From 67-14 sp020438345 (GTDB lineage: Bacteria > Actinomycetota > Thermoleophilia > Solirubrobacterales > 70-9), in contig CALMSY010000012.1 in the NCBI GenBank assembly GCA_937872475.1, positions 1 through 64,000 of the forward strand: a DNA stretch of 64,000 nt, written 5' to 3'. Positions 50,549 to 59,019 of the stretch are shown piece after piece. The stretch's first letter is position 1. The number at the start of each line of letters is the position of its first letter. The position numbers and the translations under genes are program-made. A model generated the notes under the pieces. It ran no database searches and was not told the origin of the DNA. It worked only from the letters and a program-made list of their open reading frames with translations.

Positions 50549-51985
50549 CTAGGGGATCAGGAAGGGAGTCAGACTGAGGTCCGGCGCCAGGCCGCGTAAC
50601 TGCGATTTGACGGGTACCCCGTTGTTTTCTGAAAGGGATTGTAAGGCTTCGAACGCGTTTTCCGAGTGCCAGGTGGCCCGCTCGAAGGGATAGTCACCGG
50701 CCTGGCCGCGCTGATCGAGAAACGCCCAGTCGCTTGACTGGACCATGAGTAGTTCCCGAACCGCCCGTTCAGCCACTTCTCCGGGGAGCCTCGAGGCCTT
50801 CTCTGCCACCCTCAGCTCCAGGGCTCGTGCCGCCCAGGCCATATCGGCGACCGCCGGCGAATCCCAGGTGTGGAAGTCCTTCCCATCTCCCCAGGTCGAG
50901 GCACGCAGCGTTTCGCGACGGGCGCTCTCCCCATGAACCTCCGCCGCCTGGTCCAGATTCAGCAGCCGCACACCCCGGGCTTCCGCGCCGGCCAGGACCG
51001 CCGCCAGCCACTGTGGTCCCTCGGCCCACCAATGCCCGAGCAGTTCGGTGTCAACCGCGAAGGTGATCAGCGCCCGCTTTCCGGTGCTTTCGCGACGAGC
51101 TTTAAGTCGCGCCCGGACCGCTTCGAGGAACTCGTCTGCCTGCTCGGCCGCGCGGCGGGCGGCCGCAGCCGCGTCATAGGGTCGGCCATCGATCCGGAAA
51201 ATCCTCAGACCGTTCATCGAGAGGCGATGGAAGTCAAGGTAACCGGGCCAGGACGGGTAACCCTTCATGTCCCAAAGCAGGGACACCGAATGCCAGTCGA
51301 TGGTGAAGGCAAGCGGCCCCGCCCCGGTCCTGACCGGGTTGAGCGCCTCGTCCCCGGTCTCATGTCGGCTCTGGTCGAGGCAGAACCATTCGATCCCGTG
51401 ACGGGCGAGGTCGCCTTCGAGTCCGGGACGGTAGGCGCATTCGGGCAGCCAGAACCCGGAGGATTCACCGAATCTGCGCCGGTGTGAGGCCAGACCGCTC
51501 CCAACCTGTGTGTCAAGCCCGGCCCGGGTCGCGAGCAGGGGAAGGACCGCATGAGTGGCGCTCGACGGAATCAGCGAAACATTGCGCTCGCGGGCAGCGG
51601 CGAAAGCCGCGAGGGGTTTGCCGTCCACGGCTTCAAGCAGCGTTGCCGCCTTCTCGTACCTGACGATCTGCGCTTCGGCCGCCGCCACGTGGTCCCCGTC
51701 GGCCGTCTCTGCATCCCGCCTGGCTGCACCCAGCCGGTGTTCGTCAAGGAAGGTGGCCAGCCTCTCCCCGGCCCCTTCGGTTTCCAGCTGGTCGGCCAGA
51801 ACCGGGGTGACCGTCATGGTCAGGTCCCGGGCTACATCAAGCACCGGCAGGTGGGAGTTCAGCACCGCGTCAAACAGCCACTCCTCGCCGAAAGGGTAGG
51901 TGCCGAAACCCTCGACATAGGGCATATGGGAGTGGAGGACGATCGCCAGATCGCCCAGCGCCGCGGGGGCAGCCGCCTCAGACAT
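50549..51985 (-). CDS. GH57 1,4-alpha-glucan branching enzyme
   Basis: Introduces alpha-1,6 branches into alpha-glucan. The 478-residue protein (start MSEAAAPAALGDLAIVLHSHMPYVEGFG, quoted by its landmark LHSHMPYV) is a GH57/DUF1957 enzyme with the nucleophile region FWLPECAYRPGL and the acid/base aspartate in TFAVDTELLGHWW. The C-terminal helical domain carries WHSENAF. Start at ATG 51983-51985, overlapping the methyltransferase by 8 bases. Homologue of mycobacterial Rv3031. Confidence 0.91.
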   Translation of the reverse strand: MSEAAAPAALGDLAIVLHSHMPYVEGFGTYPFGEEWLFDAVLNSHLPVLDVARDLTMTVTPVLADQLETEGAGERLATFLDEHRLGAARRDAETADGDHVAAAEAQIVRYEKAATLLEAVDGKPLAAFAAARERNVSLIPSSATHAVLPLLATRAGLDTQVGSGLASHRRRFGESSGFWLPECAYRPGLEGDLARHGIEWFCLDQSRHETGDEALNPVRTGAGPLAFTIDWHSVSLLWDMKGYPSWPGYLDFHRLSMNGLRIFRIDGRPYDAAAAARRAAEQADEFLEAVRARLKARRESTGKRALITFAVDTELLGHWWAEGPQWLAAVLAGAEARGVRLLNLDQAAEVHGESARRETLRASTWGDGKDFHTWDSPAVADMAWAARALELRVAEKASRLPGEVAERAVRELLMVQSSDWAFLDQRGQAGDYPFERATWHSENAFEALQSLSENNGVPVKSQLRGLAPDLSLTPFLIP

Positions 51986-52763
51986 GACAGATGGCGAGGA
52001 AGTCCAGTGAGCTTTCGATGTCGTTGCTTGAAAGCCGGAAGTCCGAGGCGTCGATCGCCGGGGTGAAGCGATCGTAGAACGGCTTGCTGAGGCCCAGGGT
52101 CTTGTGAACCCGGTCCCAGCCCAGCGAAAGCGCAACTTCATGGAGCTTCAGCTTGCGGGCGTGATGTAGTCCGAGAATCTCGACCCGGGAGAAATGTGGC
52201 TCAAGCAGGGCCCGGTATTCCTCGAGGCGGTACTCCTTGATGTGCCAGGGGTTGTCTGATTTCTCGGCCCCTTCCGGTGCTAGCGTGAGCAGATTGGGAG
52301 TCGAGATGTAAGAAACCGGAGCGATCCTTGCGAACCCCGCGACGAGTGAATCCGGATCCTGGACATGCTCGATGGTTTGGAGGAAGACGATCGCGTCACG
52401 TGGCTCGGCGAAGTGCTCCACGAGTTCCCGGCGAAAGCTGACGTTGCCGGTCGTGTACCTGGCGCTGGCGTGCTCAAATGCCTCGGGATTCGCGTCAACT
52501 CCGACAACCTCGGCCGCGGTCCGTCCGAGAACCTCGGATCCGTAGCCCTCGCCGCAGGCGAGATCGGCAACCTTCAAGCCACGAACCTGCTCTGAGATCC
52601 ACTCGTATACGACCAGGTGGCGCCGGTACCAGTAGTTCTCTTCGGGAACATCAGGCAGGGTCCGCTCGCCGGTCAATTCGAGGGCCGGCACTCCTTCGGG
52701 CTGGTTGCTCTGCTTGTACGTGTCAGTCAAGGAGAGCGATTCTTCCCTATCTTTCTCCGGCAT
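51978..52763 (-). CDS. SAM-dependent methyltransferase, Rv3030-like
   Basis: A 261-residue class I methyltransferase: WYRRHLVVYEWI, motif I VADLACGEGYGSEVL, acidic loop VGVDANPEA and the post-I FLQTIEHVQDPDSLV typical of polysaccharide or glycopeptide methyltransferases. Position at the head of methyltransferase-GH57-GT4 matches mycobacterial Rv3030. The start chosen, MPEKDREESLS, shares the CATG with the divergent gene. A TTG 12 codons later (LTDTYKQSN) would avoid the clash. Confidence 0.85.
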   Translation of the reverse strand: MPEKDREESLSLTDTYKQSNQPEGVPALELTGERTLPDVPEENYWYRRHLVVYEWISEQVRGLKVADLACGEGYGSEVLGRTAAEVVGVDANPEAFEHASARYTTGNVSFRRELVEHFAEPRDAIVFLQTIEHVQDPDSLVAGFARIAPVSYISTPNLLTLAPEGAEKSDNPWHIKEYRLEEYRALLEPHFSRVEILGLHHARKLKLHEVALSLGWDRVHKTLGLSKPFYDRFTPAIDASDFRLSSNDIESSLDFLAICHV

Positions 52764-53679
52764 GCCCGCTTCCCCAACGGCTACGCCGGAACACATCAAG
52801 GATGTAAACACCCGCTACCACGATGCAGCGGCCGACTCCTACGATGCGAAATGGGGCATCGATTTTGGCGAGACTGGCCAGCATCAAGTCGCCCTGAAGC
52901 TGAAGAAGGCCCTTGGGGAAATGCCGGAGACTCTCGGCGACACGCTGGAAATAGGGGCTGGCACCGGCTACTTCTCACTAAACCTGGCTTCCCAGGGACT
53001 TATCGGGTCCCTTACCGCAACCGATATCTCACCGGGCATGCTGAGTTCACTTTCACGGACGGCGAAGAACCTTGAGTTCCCGGTTGAAACGGTAGTCACG
53101 GAAGCCGAAGTCCTGCCCTTTGAGGATGAAAGCTTCGACACGGTCATCGGTCACGCGGTCCTTCACCACATTCCGGACCTGGACAAGGCCTTCTCCGAGT
53201 TCTTCAGGGTTCTCCGGCCCGGTGGCCGGATCGTCTTCTGTGGCGAGCCCTCCCGGTACGGTGACCGGCTAGCGGCAGTCCCGAAGCGGACTGGCACTCT
53301 CATCGCACCCGTCTGGCGCAGGCTGGTCGGCGCCGAAACACTCGAACACACAGAAGAAGAGATGGCCGATGACGAACACAGTCTCGAGCCCGAGGTTGAT
53401 GTCCATGCCTTTGTGCCGGCTGATCTGAGGGCAATTCCGCCCCGATCCGGCTTCGTCGATACCGAAGTCAATGGCGAGGAACTCGTCTCCAACGTCTGGG
53501 GCTGGGGGATGCGATCTTTGGAATCAACGGCAACTCCCGACACGATTCCGCATCGCTGGAGGAACTTCGCCTTCAGGAGCTACATCGCGTTCCAGAAGGT
53601 GGACAACAACATCCTCGAACCCCACCTTCCGGCCGAGCTCTTCTACAACCTCCTCCTCTCGGCCCGAAAGCCTTCATAG
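52762..53679 (+). CDS. Class I SAM-dependent methyltransferase
   Basis: A 305-residue methyltransferase of the Methyltransf_11 type: YHDAAADSYDAKWG, motif I LEIGAGTGYFSLNLA, TDISPGML, and HAVLHHIPDLDKAFSEFFRVLRPGGR (by landmarks VLHHIPDLD and LRPGGR). The C-terminal 110 residues form an extra domain of unknown role. TATCTT lies 8 bases before the ATG, so probably leaderless. Divergent from the GH57 cluster; it may or may not belong to it functionally. Confidence 0.87.
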   Translation: MPASPTATPEHIKDVNTRYHDAAADSYDAKWGIDFGETGQHQVALKLKKALGEMPETLGDTLEIGAGTGYFSLNLASQGLIGSLTATDISPGMLSSLSRTAKNLEFPVETVVTEAEVLPFEDESFDTVIGHAVLHHIPDLDKAFSEFFRVLRPGGRIVFCGEPSRYGDRLAAVPKRTGTLIAPVWRRLVGAETLEHTEEEMADDEHSLEPEVDVHAFVPADLRAIPPRSGFVDTEVNGEELVSNVWGWGMRSLESTATPDTIPHRWRNFAFRSYIAFQKVDNNILEPHLPAELFYNLLLSARKPS

Positions 53680-53721
53680 GGCGCCCGGCGGGGCGGGTCC
53701 ACCCACCGTAGTCACCACGGG

Positions 53722-54927
53722 TTACGCGGGTGAACCGTCCTTCCTGCGGACCCTGTACAGCTTCACGGGGCGCTCAACCCCCTTGAACTTGTGCTGACCC
53801 ACCCAGGAGTAGGAGAATTCGTCTTCTCCGGCAGCTTCAACCGCAGCCTTGTCCGCGAGGACGCTGTCCGGCCGGGCCGATTCAGTGATCCGGCTCGCAA
53901 GGTTTACCGGCGGTCCGAACCAGTCACCAACCTGCGACAGCGCCCTGCCCCGGGCCACTCCTACCCGCAGAGCCGGCAGGTCCTCCCCGGCTTCGTTTCC
54001 TACCTCGATGAACCGGATCGCGGCATCGAACAGCGCCGCACCATCCTCGGAAACAAGCATCGCGGCATCACCGATCGTCTTGACGAGCCGGACCTCCGGA
54101 TTGGCCACCTCGATTGCGACCGATTCAAGGAGCTTTGCAACCGTGCCGATCGTTTCAAGCTCACTCCGTTCGCCGAGCCTGGTGAAACCGACCAGGTCAG
54201 CGAAACAGACCGAGACCTCGGTGCTGTCGCCGGTTCCCAAGAGACCGAAGCTGGCCATTGCCATCGCCTGATTTCTGAGCTGGTCGAGAAAATGGGAACG
54301 CAACGCGTAGTCAACTGCCTGCTCTGCCAGGGGAAGCAGCTGGAGTGTTGCCTGTCGGAGTTCAATGGCCGCCTCATATTCACCGGCATCCCGGGTGATG
54401 ATGTCCGAGGCGACCAGATCCCGGTGGGCCTGAGCAATCCGGGCGGCCGAACTGCCTACCTGCCGGGTTGCGGCCAGCAGGTTCTCGGTCGGGATACCGG
54501 CTTCCTGGAAGCGCTTCAACCGTCGGGCTGCCGCCAGGTCGGATTCATCGAACCGGCGTTTGTCCGGTGCCGGCCGCGGCAGGCCGATCGCGGCGATCAG
54601 ATTCTGAAAATCACTAACGGAGATTCCGGCCAGCTCCGAGATCTCCCGTGGCGAGTATTTGTCATTGGTCCGGCCGAGCACGAGGTCAGCGGGCAGCAGG
54701 GCCAGCCGGTTCGCTTCCGCTTCCGTCTTCAGAGTTTCCAGGTCGACCCCGTCATTCACGAACAGCTCGGTCAGCAGCTTGAGCCGGGACTCGCGTGCTT
54801 CCGCATCCAGCCCGTCGAGCAGGCCTTCAGCCTCGAAGTCAGGCAGTTCGCGTTGCACCTCTTGGGTGGCTCGGAAGGGCCGCAGGTCCGGGGACGGAGA
54901 ATCATCCGGGTCAGGGTACTCAGGCAT
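53722..54927 (-). CDS. Class III adenylate cyclase with N-terminal regulatory domain (Rv1264-like)
   Basis: A 401-residue cytosolic cyclase making cAMP. The C-terminal catalytic domain has metal Asp in VCFADLVGFTRLG, VKTIGDAAMLV with substrate-reading Lys and second Asp, and the transition-state pair in PPVNLASRITESA, so it looks active. The N-terminal half contains DLVLGRTNDKYSPREISELAG, as in the autoinhibitory pH-responsive domain of mycobacterial Rv1264. Start at MPEYPDPDDSP, 8 bases inside ggt. It is last gene of parA-ftsZ-ggt-cyclase. Confidence 0.9.
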   Translation of the reverse strand: MPEYPDPDDSPSPDLRPFRATQEVQRELPDFEAEGLLDGLDAEARESRLKLLTELFVNDGVDLETLKTEAEANRLALLPADLVLGRTNDKYSPREISELAGISVSDFQNLIAAIGLPRPAPDKRRFDESDLAAARRLKRFQEAGIPTENLLAATRQVGSSAARIAQAHRDLVASDIITRDAGEYEAAIELRQATLQLLPLAEQAVDYALRSHFLDQLRNQAMAMASFGLLGTGDSTEVSVCFADLVGFTRLGERSELETIGTVAKLLESVAIEVANPEVRLVKTIGDAAMLVSEDGAALFDAAIRFIEVGNEAGEDLPALRVGVARGRALSQVGDWFGPPVNLASRITESARPDSVLADKAAVEAAGEDEFSYSWVGQHKFKGVERPVKLYRVRRKDGSPA

Positions 54928-56401
54928 ATGCCACCGCCCCGCCCCGGCGCGGGTCCCCGGCACCATCGAGCCGGCCGTCTTCCGGGTCGCGGGTCACGAT
55001 CTGGACGCCACCGAAGAAAAGGTTGCGTTCCTTCCAGCGGAACACCCGTTGTCCGCCGGCCTCGATCCAGGCCAGGGCGTCCTCGTCGACTCCCGGTTCC
55101 GCCTGAAGCAGGTCGGCTTCCAGGTGTATCCGGGGAGCATCGACCGCGCTCTGCGGATCATTCCCGGAAAGCAGATTGAGTGTCGTCTGGAGCACGGCAG
55201 ACCGAATCCGGTTCGACCCCGCGCTGCCCAGGCCTGCCCGAACCTGACCTTGTTCGAGAATCAGGGTAGGAGCCATCATCGAACTGATCCTGACACCAGG
55301 CTCGGACTGGTGAAAGCCCAGCGGGTTGAGGTCTTCCTCCCCGAGCATGTTGTTCAGGTGAATTCCGGTGCCCGGAACGACCATCCCCGAGCCCGTTCCA
55401 TTCGAGCAGGTGACCGACGCGCAAAGCCCGTCGGCATCCATCACCGCCAGATGAGTGGTCGAACCAAGGCGGTCTTCAAGGAAGCGCCTTGCAAATCCCT
55501 CCCCGGCAAGCGAACTGGCGAAATCCCCCTGGCGGGCGATGTTCGCCTGCTCCATGACTTCAGCAATCTGCCGGGCTCCGCTCTCACCGCAACGGTCGAG
55601 CAGCGCGAGGCTGTAGGAAATCAGGATTCCCCCCGCTGACGGCGGCGGGTTGGTCAGCAGGTCGTACCCCTTGAAGCTTGCTCCCACCGGTTCGCGGACG
55701 ATCGGCTGATATGTCTCGAAGTCAGCCACAGACAAGGTGCCACCCCGGGAGAGGATGTACTCCTCAACCAGCCGTGGAATCTCTCCCGAGCAAAGTGCGG
55801 CTGCTCCTTCACACCCGAATCTTTCCAGGGCATCGGCCAGATCCGGGTAGCAGAAGACATCACCTTCCCCGAGGATCCGGCCTTCGGGGGCATAGATCAG
55901 CCGGGCCTCGGATGTCGCCGTGTAAATCGGCTCGAGGATTCGCAACACGTATGCCTGCTGGCGATTCAGCGGGGTGCCTTCGCGGGCCAGTTGCACTCCG
56001 GGCCGGACCAGTTCCGCCATCGGTACCGACCCGTGCCTGTCCAAGGCCAGATCGAGCCCGGCCGCTGTTCCCGGAACTCCGCATGATGCAGCTCCGGCGT
56101 TGAATACCTGGGTTGTCGTTTCGTCGAAATGCACCGGGACCGGAACCAGCTTCCCTTCAAGCTGGTGACCGCCTTTGCCGGGGGCAGCGACGAAGAAGTC
56201 GATTACTTCCGGCTCGATCCCCGGACCGCCAATGATCATGAACCCTCCGGCGCCGAGACCGGTCAGAGCACTTTCAGTCGAAAACGAAGCGACTACCGCC
56301 GCTATTGCCGCGTCAACCGCGTTGCCGCCATCCCGGAGGATCGTTGCGCCCGCTTCGGCAGAAAGCGGATGGCCTGCTGCGACCACACCGCGCGAACCCA
56401 C
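54920..56401 (-). CDS. ggt: Gamma-glutamyltransferase family protein
   Basis: N-terminal nucleophile hydrolase acting on glutathione or other gamma-glutamyl compounds. The 493-residue precursor self-cleaves before Thr315 (LGSTTHLAVMDADG). The new N-terminal Thr is the nucleophile; NGTGSGMVVPGTGIHLNNMLGEED and SSMMAPTLIL follow. Somewhat shorter than E. coli Ggt (580) and without a signal peptide, so likely cytosolic, as in many actinobacterial paralogues. GTG start 7 bases after ftsZ. Confidence 0.9.
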   Translation of the reverse strand: MGSRGVVAAGHPLSAEAGATILRDGGNAVDAAIAAVVASFSTESALTGLGAGGFMIIGGPGIEPEVIDFFVAAPGKGGHQLEGKLVPVPVHFDETTTQVFNAGAASCGVPGTAAGLDLALDRHGSVPMAELVRPGVQLAREGTPLNRQQAYVLRILEPIYTATSEARLIYAPEGRILGEGDVFCYPDLADALERFGCEGAAALCSGEIPRLVEEYILSRGGTLSVADFETYQPIVREPVGASFKGYDLLTNPPPSAGGILISYSLALLDRCGESGARQIAEVMEQANIARQGDFASSLAGEGFARRFLEDRLGSTTHLAVMDADGLCASVTCSNGTGSGMVVPGTGIHLNNMLGEEDLNPLGFHQSEPGVRISSMMAPTLILEQGQVRAGLGSAGSNRIRSAVLQTTLNLLSGNDPQSAVDAPRIHLEADLLQAEPGVDEDALAWIEAGGQRVFRWKERNLFFGGVQIVTRDPEDGRLDGAGDPRRGGAVAYA

Positions 56402-56408
56402 AGCTCAC

Positions 56409-57926
56409 CTAGGAAAGGAATTCCGGGATGTCACTGCCACCTACTGTTGGCAGGGACTCGACCCGGTCGGCACGCGGTTCGCGGCGGCCTCGCTCCTGAC
56501 CACGGTCGCTGCGACGCGATTCAACACTTCGACGGGAAACCGGTCCCTTGCCATCAAAACGTGTCGCGACCACCGTGATCCAGACCTGATCATCGAGATC
56601 TTCGTCGATATTCGCACCGAAAATGATGTTCGCATCGGGATGAGCTGCTTCACCGACCGCTCGTGCGGCCTCGGAAACCTCGATCAGGGAAAGGTCGGAG
56701 CCACCGGTGACTGAAAGCAGAATCGAACGTGCCCCGTCCATCGGAGTTTCGAGCAGAGGTGAGGAAGTCGCCTTCTCCGCAGCGATGAGGGCACGGTCCG
56801 GCCCGCTACCCATGCCAATGCCCAGCAGGGCCCGACCGGCATCGGACATGATCGAACGGACATCGGCGAAGTCGAGATTTATCACCGAAGGCAGGGTGAC
56901 CAGATCCGAGATCCCCTGGACTCCCTGGCGCAGAACATCGTCAGCGACCTGGAAGGCATCGACCATCGGGGTGGACTGGTCCAGTACTTCGAGCAGACGG
57001 TCGTTGGGAATGACGATCAGGGTGTCAACTTCGCCGGCGAGCGCTTCAATGCCCTGTTCGGCCTGCTTTTGCCGGCGGCTGCCTTCGAATGTGAACGGCT
57101 TGGTCACGATGCCTACCGTGAGCGCCCCGATGTCCCGTGCCAGCCTCGCGATGACCGGGGCCGCGCCGGTTCCAGTGCCACCACCTGCCCCGGCCGCGAT
57201 GAAGACCATGTCGGAACCCTTGAGCAGACGTTTGATCCGGTCCTGTTCGTCAAAGGCCGCCCGGAATCCGAGCGAAGGGTCGGCGCCGGCACCAAGACCG
57301 CGGGTTTCGTCTCCCCCGATATGGACGGTGAGGTCCGCCATACAGAGCTGCAGGGACTGAAGATCGGTGTTTACCGCCATGAACTCCACGCCCGGGATCT
57401 GGGCTTCGATCATGCGGTTGATCGCGTTGACGCCACCGCCGCCGACCCCGATAACCCGGATTACCGGGTTGTGGGGAACTCCGGCGCCGGGGTTCGAAGG
57501 TGGTTCCTGGCGACCGTAGCGGGGTCCGTCGTCGCGGGGCGAGGGAGCCTCCGAGAAGATCCTCTTGAGCCGGTCCTCCGCATCGGGAACACCGCTCGTG
57601 TCCGAGGCAGGATCGGGTGCGGAGAGTGGTCCGGGATCCTCCGATCGCGGACCAGAGGAAGAAGAGACGTGACCTTCGTTTCGTTCAAGCGGGTCCTGCC
57701 TGCCGAAACGGCCTGAGACTTCCGGTTCGGGTTCCGCGTGGACCTCGGGGTCAGGGGCCGGGGTCTCCGTCGCGGCCTCGGGCTGAACGGGATCGCCCTG
57801 GTGACCGCCGGTGTCGTCAGCGCTTCGCGGCGCAAACTCGGGCGGGTCCTGGGAGGCTTCGTCGGTTGAGCGGAACAGGTCCGCCAGCGGACCTTCACGC
57901 ATACTCGCTCGCTTACGACGAGCCAT
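56409..57926 (-). CDS. ftsZ: FtsZ with a 150-residue N-terminal extension
   Basis: Tubulin-like GTPase of the division ring. From about residue 155 the sequence is canonical: VIRVIGVGGGGVNAINRMIE, the GTP signature AGAGGGTGTGAAPVIA, T7 loop NLDFADVRSIM, and the C-terminal partner-binding peptide DIPEFLS. What is unusual is the first 150 residues: basic start MARRKRASMREGPLADLFR, then a long Pro/Glu/Asp-rich disordered stretch and a short helix DAEDRLKRIFSEAPS. Normal FtsZ has about 10 residues before the core. An AAGGAGG site 9 bases before ATG 57924-57926 supports the long form. Gene overlaps parA. Confidence 0.92.
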   Translation of the reverse strand: MARRKRASMREGPLADLFRSTDEASQDPPEFAPRSADDTGGHQGDPVQPEAATETPAPDPEVHAEPEPEVSGRFGRQDPLERNEGHVSSSSGPRSEDPGPLSAPDPASDTSGVPDAEDRLKRIFSEAPSPRDDGPRYGRQEPPSNPGAGVPHNPVIRVIGVGGGGVNAINRMIEAQIPGVEFMAVNTDLQSLQLCMADLTVHIGGDETRGLGAGADPSLGFRAAFDEQDRIKRLLKGSDMVFIAAGAGGGTGTGAAPVIARLARDIGALTVGIVTKPFTFEGSRRQKQAEQGIEALAGEVDTLIVIPNDRLLEVLDQSTPMVDAFQVADDVLRQGVQGISDLVTLPSVINLDFADVRSIMSDAGRALLGIGMGSGPDRALIAAEKATSSPLLETPMDGARSILLSVTGGSDLSLIEVSEAARAVGEAAHPDANIIFGANIDEDLDDQVWITVVATRFDGKGPVSRRSVESRRSDRGQERGRREPRADRVESLPTVGGSDIPEFLS

Positions 57927-58983
57927 CACTCAAGACCTCCTTCGCCAGATTCCGGTAGTACGACGCCGCACGACTGTCGGGATCGTACTTCAGGACACTA
58001 GCGCCCCGCACCGGCGCTTCGGCGAACTTCACCGCTTTGCGGATACGGGATTTGAAGACGAGGTCTCCGAAATTCTCTTCGAGGATTGACACGGCTTCCC
58101 GCGCATGAAGCGTGCGGGAGTCGAACATGGTCGGCAGAATTCCTTCGATGTGGACATTCGGATTCAGGTTTTCCTGAATCATCTTCAGGGTGCTCTGAAG
58201 CTGAACCAGGCCCCGCATCGAGAGGTATTCACACTGGACCGGGACGATCACCTTGTTCGACGCCGTGAGTGCATTGATCGTCAGTAGACCGAGGCTGGGC
58301 GGCGTGTCAATACAGATGTAGTCGTACTCGGAATGGATTTCCCCGAGAGCCTTTTCAAGGGAGCGTTCCCGGCCGATCTTGGTGCTCATCGCGATTTCGG
58401 CCCCGGCAAGGTCGATCGAGGCGACAGCGATGTCGATCTCCCGGTGGGCGATCACTTCCGAGATCGGCACATCGTCGACCAGTACGTCGTACATGCTCTT
58501 CTCGCACTTGTCCGGGTCAATGCCCTGGCTCATCGTCAGGTTGCCCTGCGGATCGAGGTCAATGCAAAGCACCCGGTTACCAAGCTCGGAAAGCGCGACG
58601 GCGAGGTTCAGGGTCGATGTGGTCTTGGCGACCCCGCCCTTCTGGTTGGCGAAGCTGATCACCTCGGCCATATCCACGGGCTGTTCGGGCTTTACGGGCT
58701 TCAGGTGGTCGCTGATATCGCGGCGGCTCGGGGCGAGCAGATCCGAGGCCTTGAGACGGATCTCGGTTTCCTCGGCGGCCGCGGCTTCTTCGACCTCGGC
58801 CAGTTCCTCTTCCACCGGTACCGCAGCGGGTTCAACCGGGACCACGAATCCGTCCGTTGCCTCTTCTACGGCTGCGGTCGGTTCTTCGACCACGGGGGCC
58901 GGAGCCGGCTCAGATTTTTCGGCTGCCTTTTCACGTTCGTGGTTCTTGCGGCTAAGGATTCGCATTTGGGCCGTTATTCGCAT
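57913..58983 (-). CDS. ParA/Soj-family ATPase with acidic N-terminal extension
   Basis: A 356-residue Walker-type partition/positioning ATPase: deviant Walker A FANQKGGVAKTTST near residue 112, CIDLDPQGNLT, IDTPPSLGLLTINAL and QCEYLSMRGL. About 105 residues precede it, rich in Ala/Pro/Glu/Val. No ParB gene or parS-like site is next to it. Directly upstream of, and overlapping, ftsZ by 14 bases, so it may position the Z-ring (MinD/MipZ-like logic) rather than segregate DNA. A start at 58965 is possible. Confidence 0.9.
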   Translation of the reverse strand: MRITAQMRILSRKNHEREKAAEKSEPAPAPVVEEPTAAVEEATDGFVVPVEPAAVPVEEELAEVEEAAAAEETEIRLKASDLLAPSRRDISDHLKPVKPEQPVDMAEVISFANQKGGVAKTTSTLNLAVALSELGNRVLCIDLDPQGNLTMSQGIDPDKCEKSMYDVLVDDVPISEVIAHREIDIAVASIDLAGAEIAMSTKIGRERSLEKALGEIHSEYDYICIDTPPSLGLLTINALTASNKVIVPVQCEYLSMRGLVQLQSTLKMIQENLNPNVHIEGILPTMFDSRTLHAREAVSILEENFGDLVFKSRIRKAVKFAEAPVRGASVLKYDPDSRAASYYRNLAKEVLSDGSS

Positions 58984-59019
58984 GTGCAGGGCGGTTTCCT
59001 CCCTGCGGGTCCGATCCGG

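Noticed and set aside
57913..58983. Plasmid or chromosome partition locus (parAB)
   Set aside because: No parB gene and no repeated parS-like palindromes; the partner gene is ftsZ.
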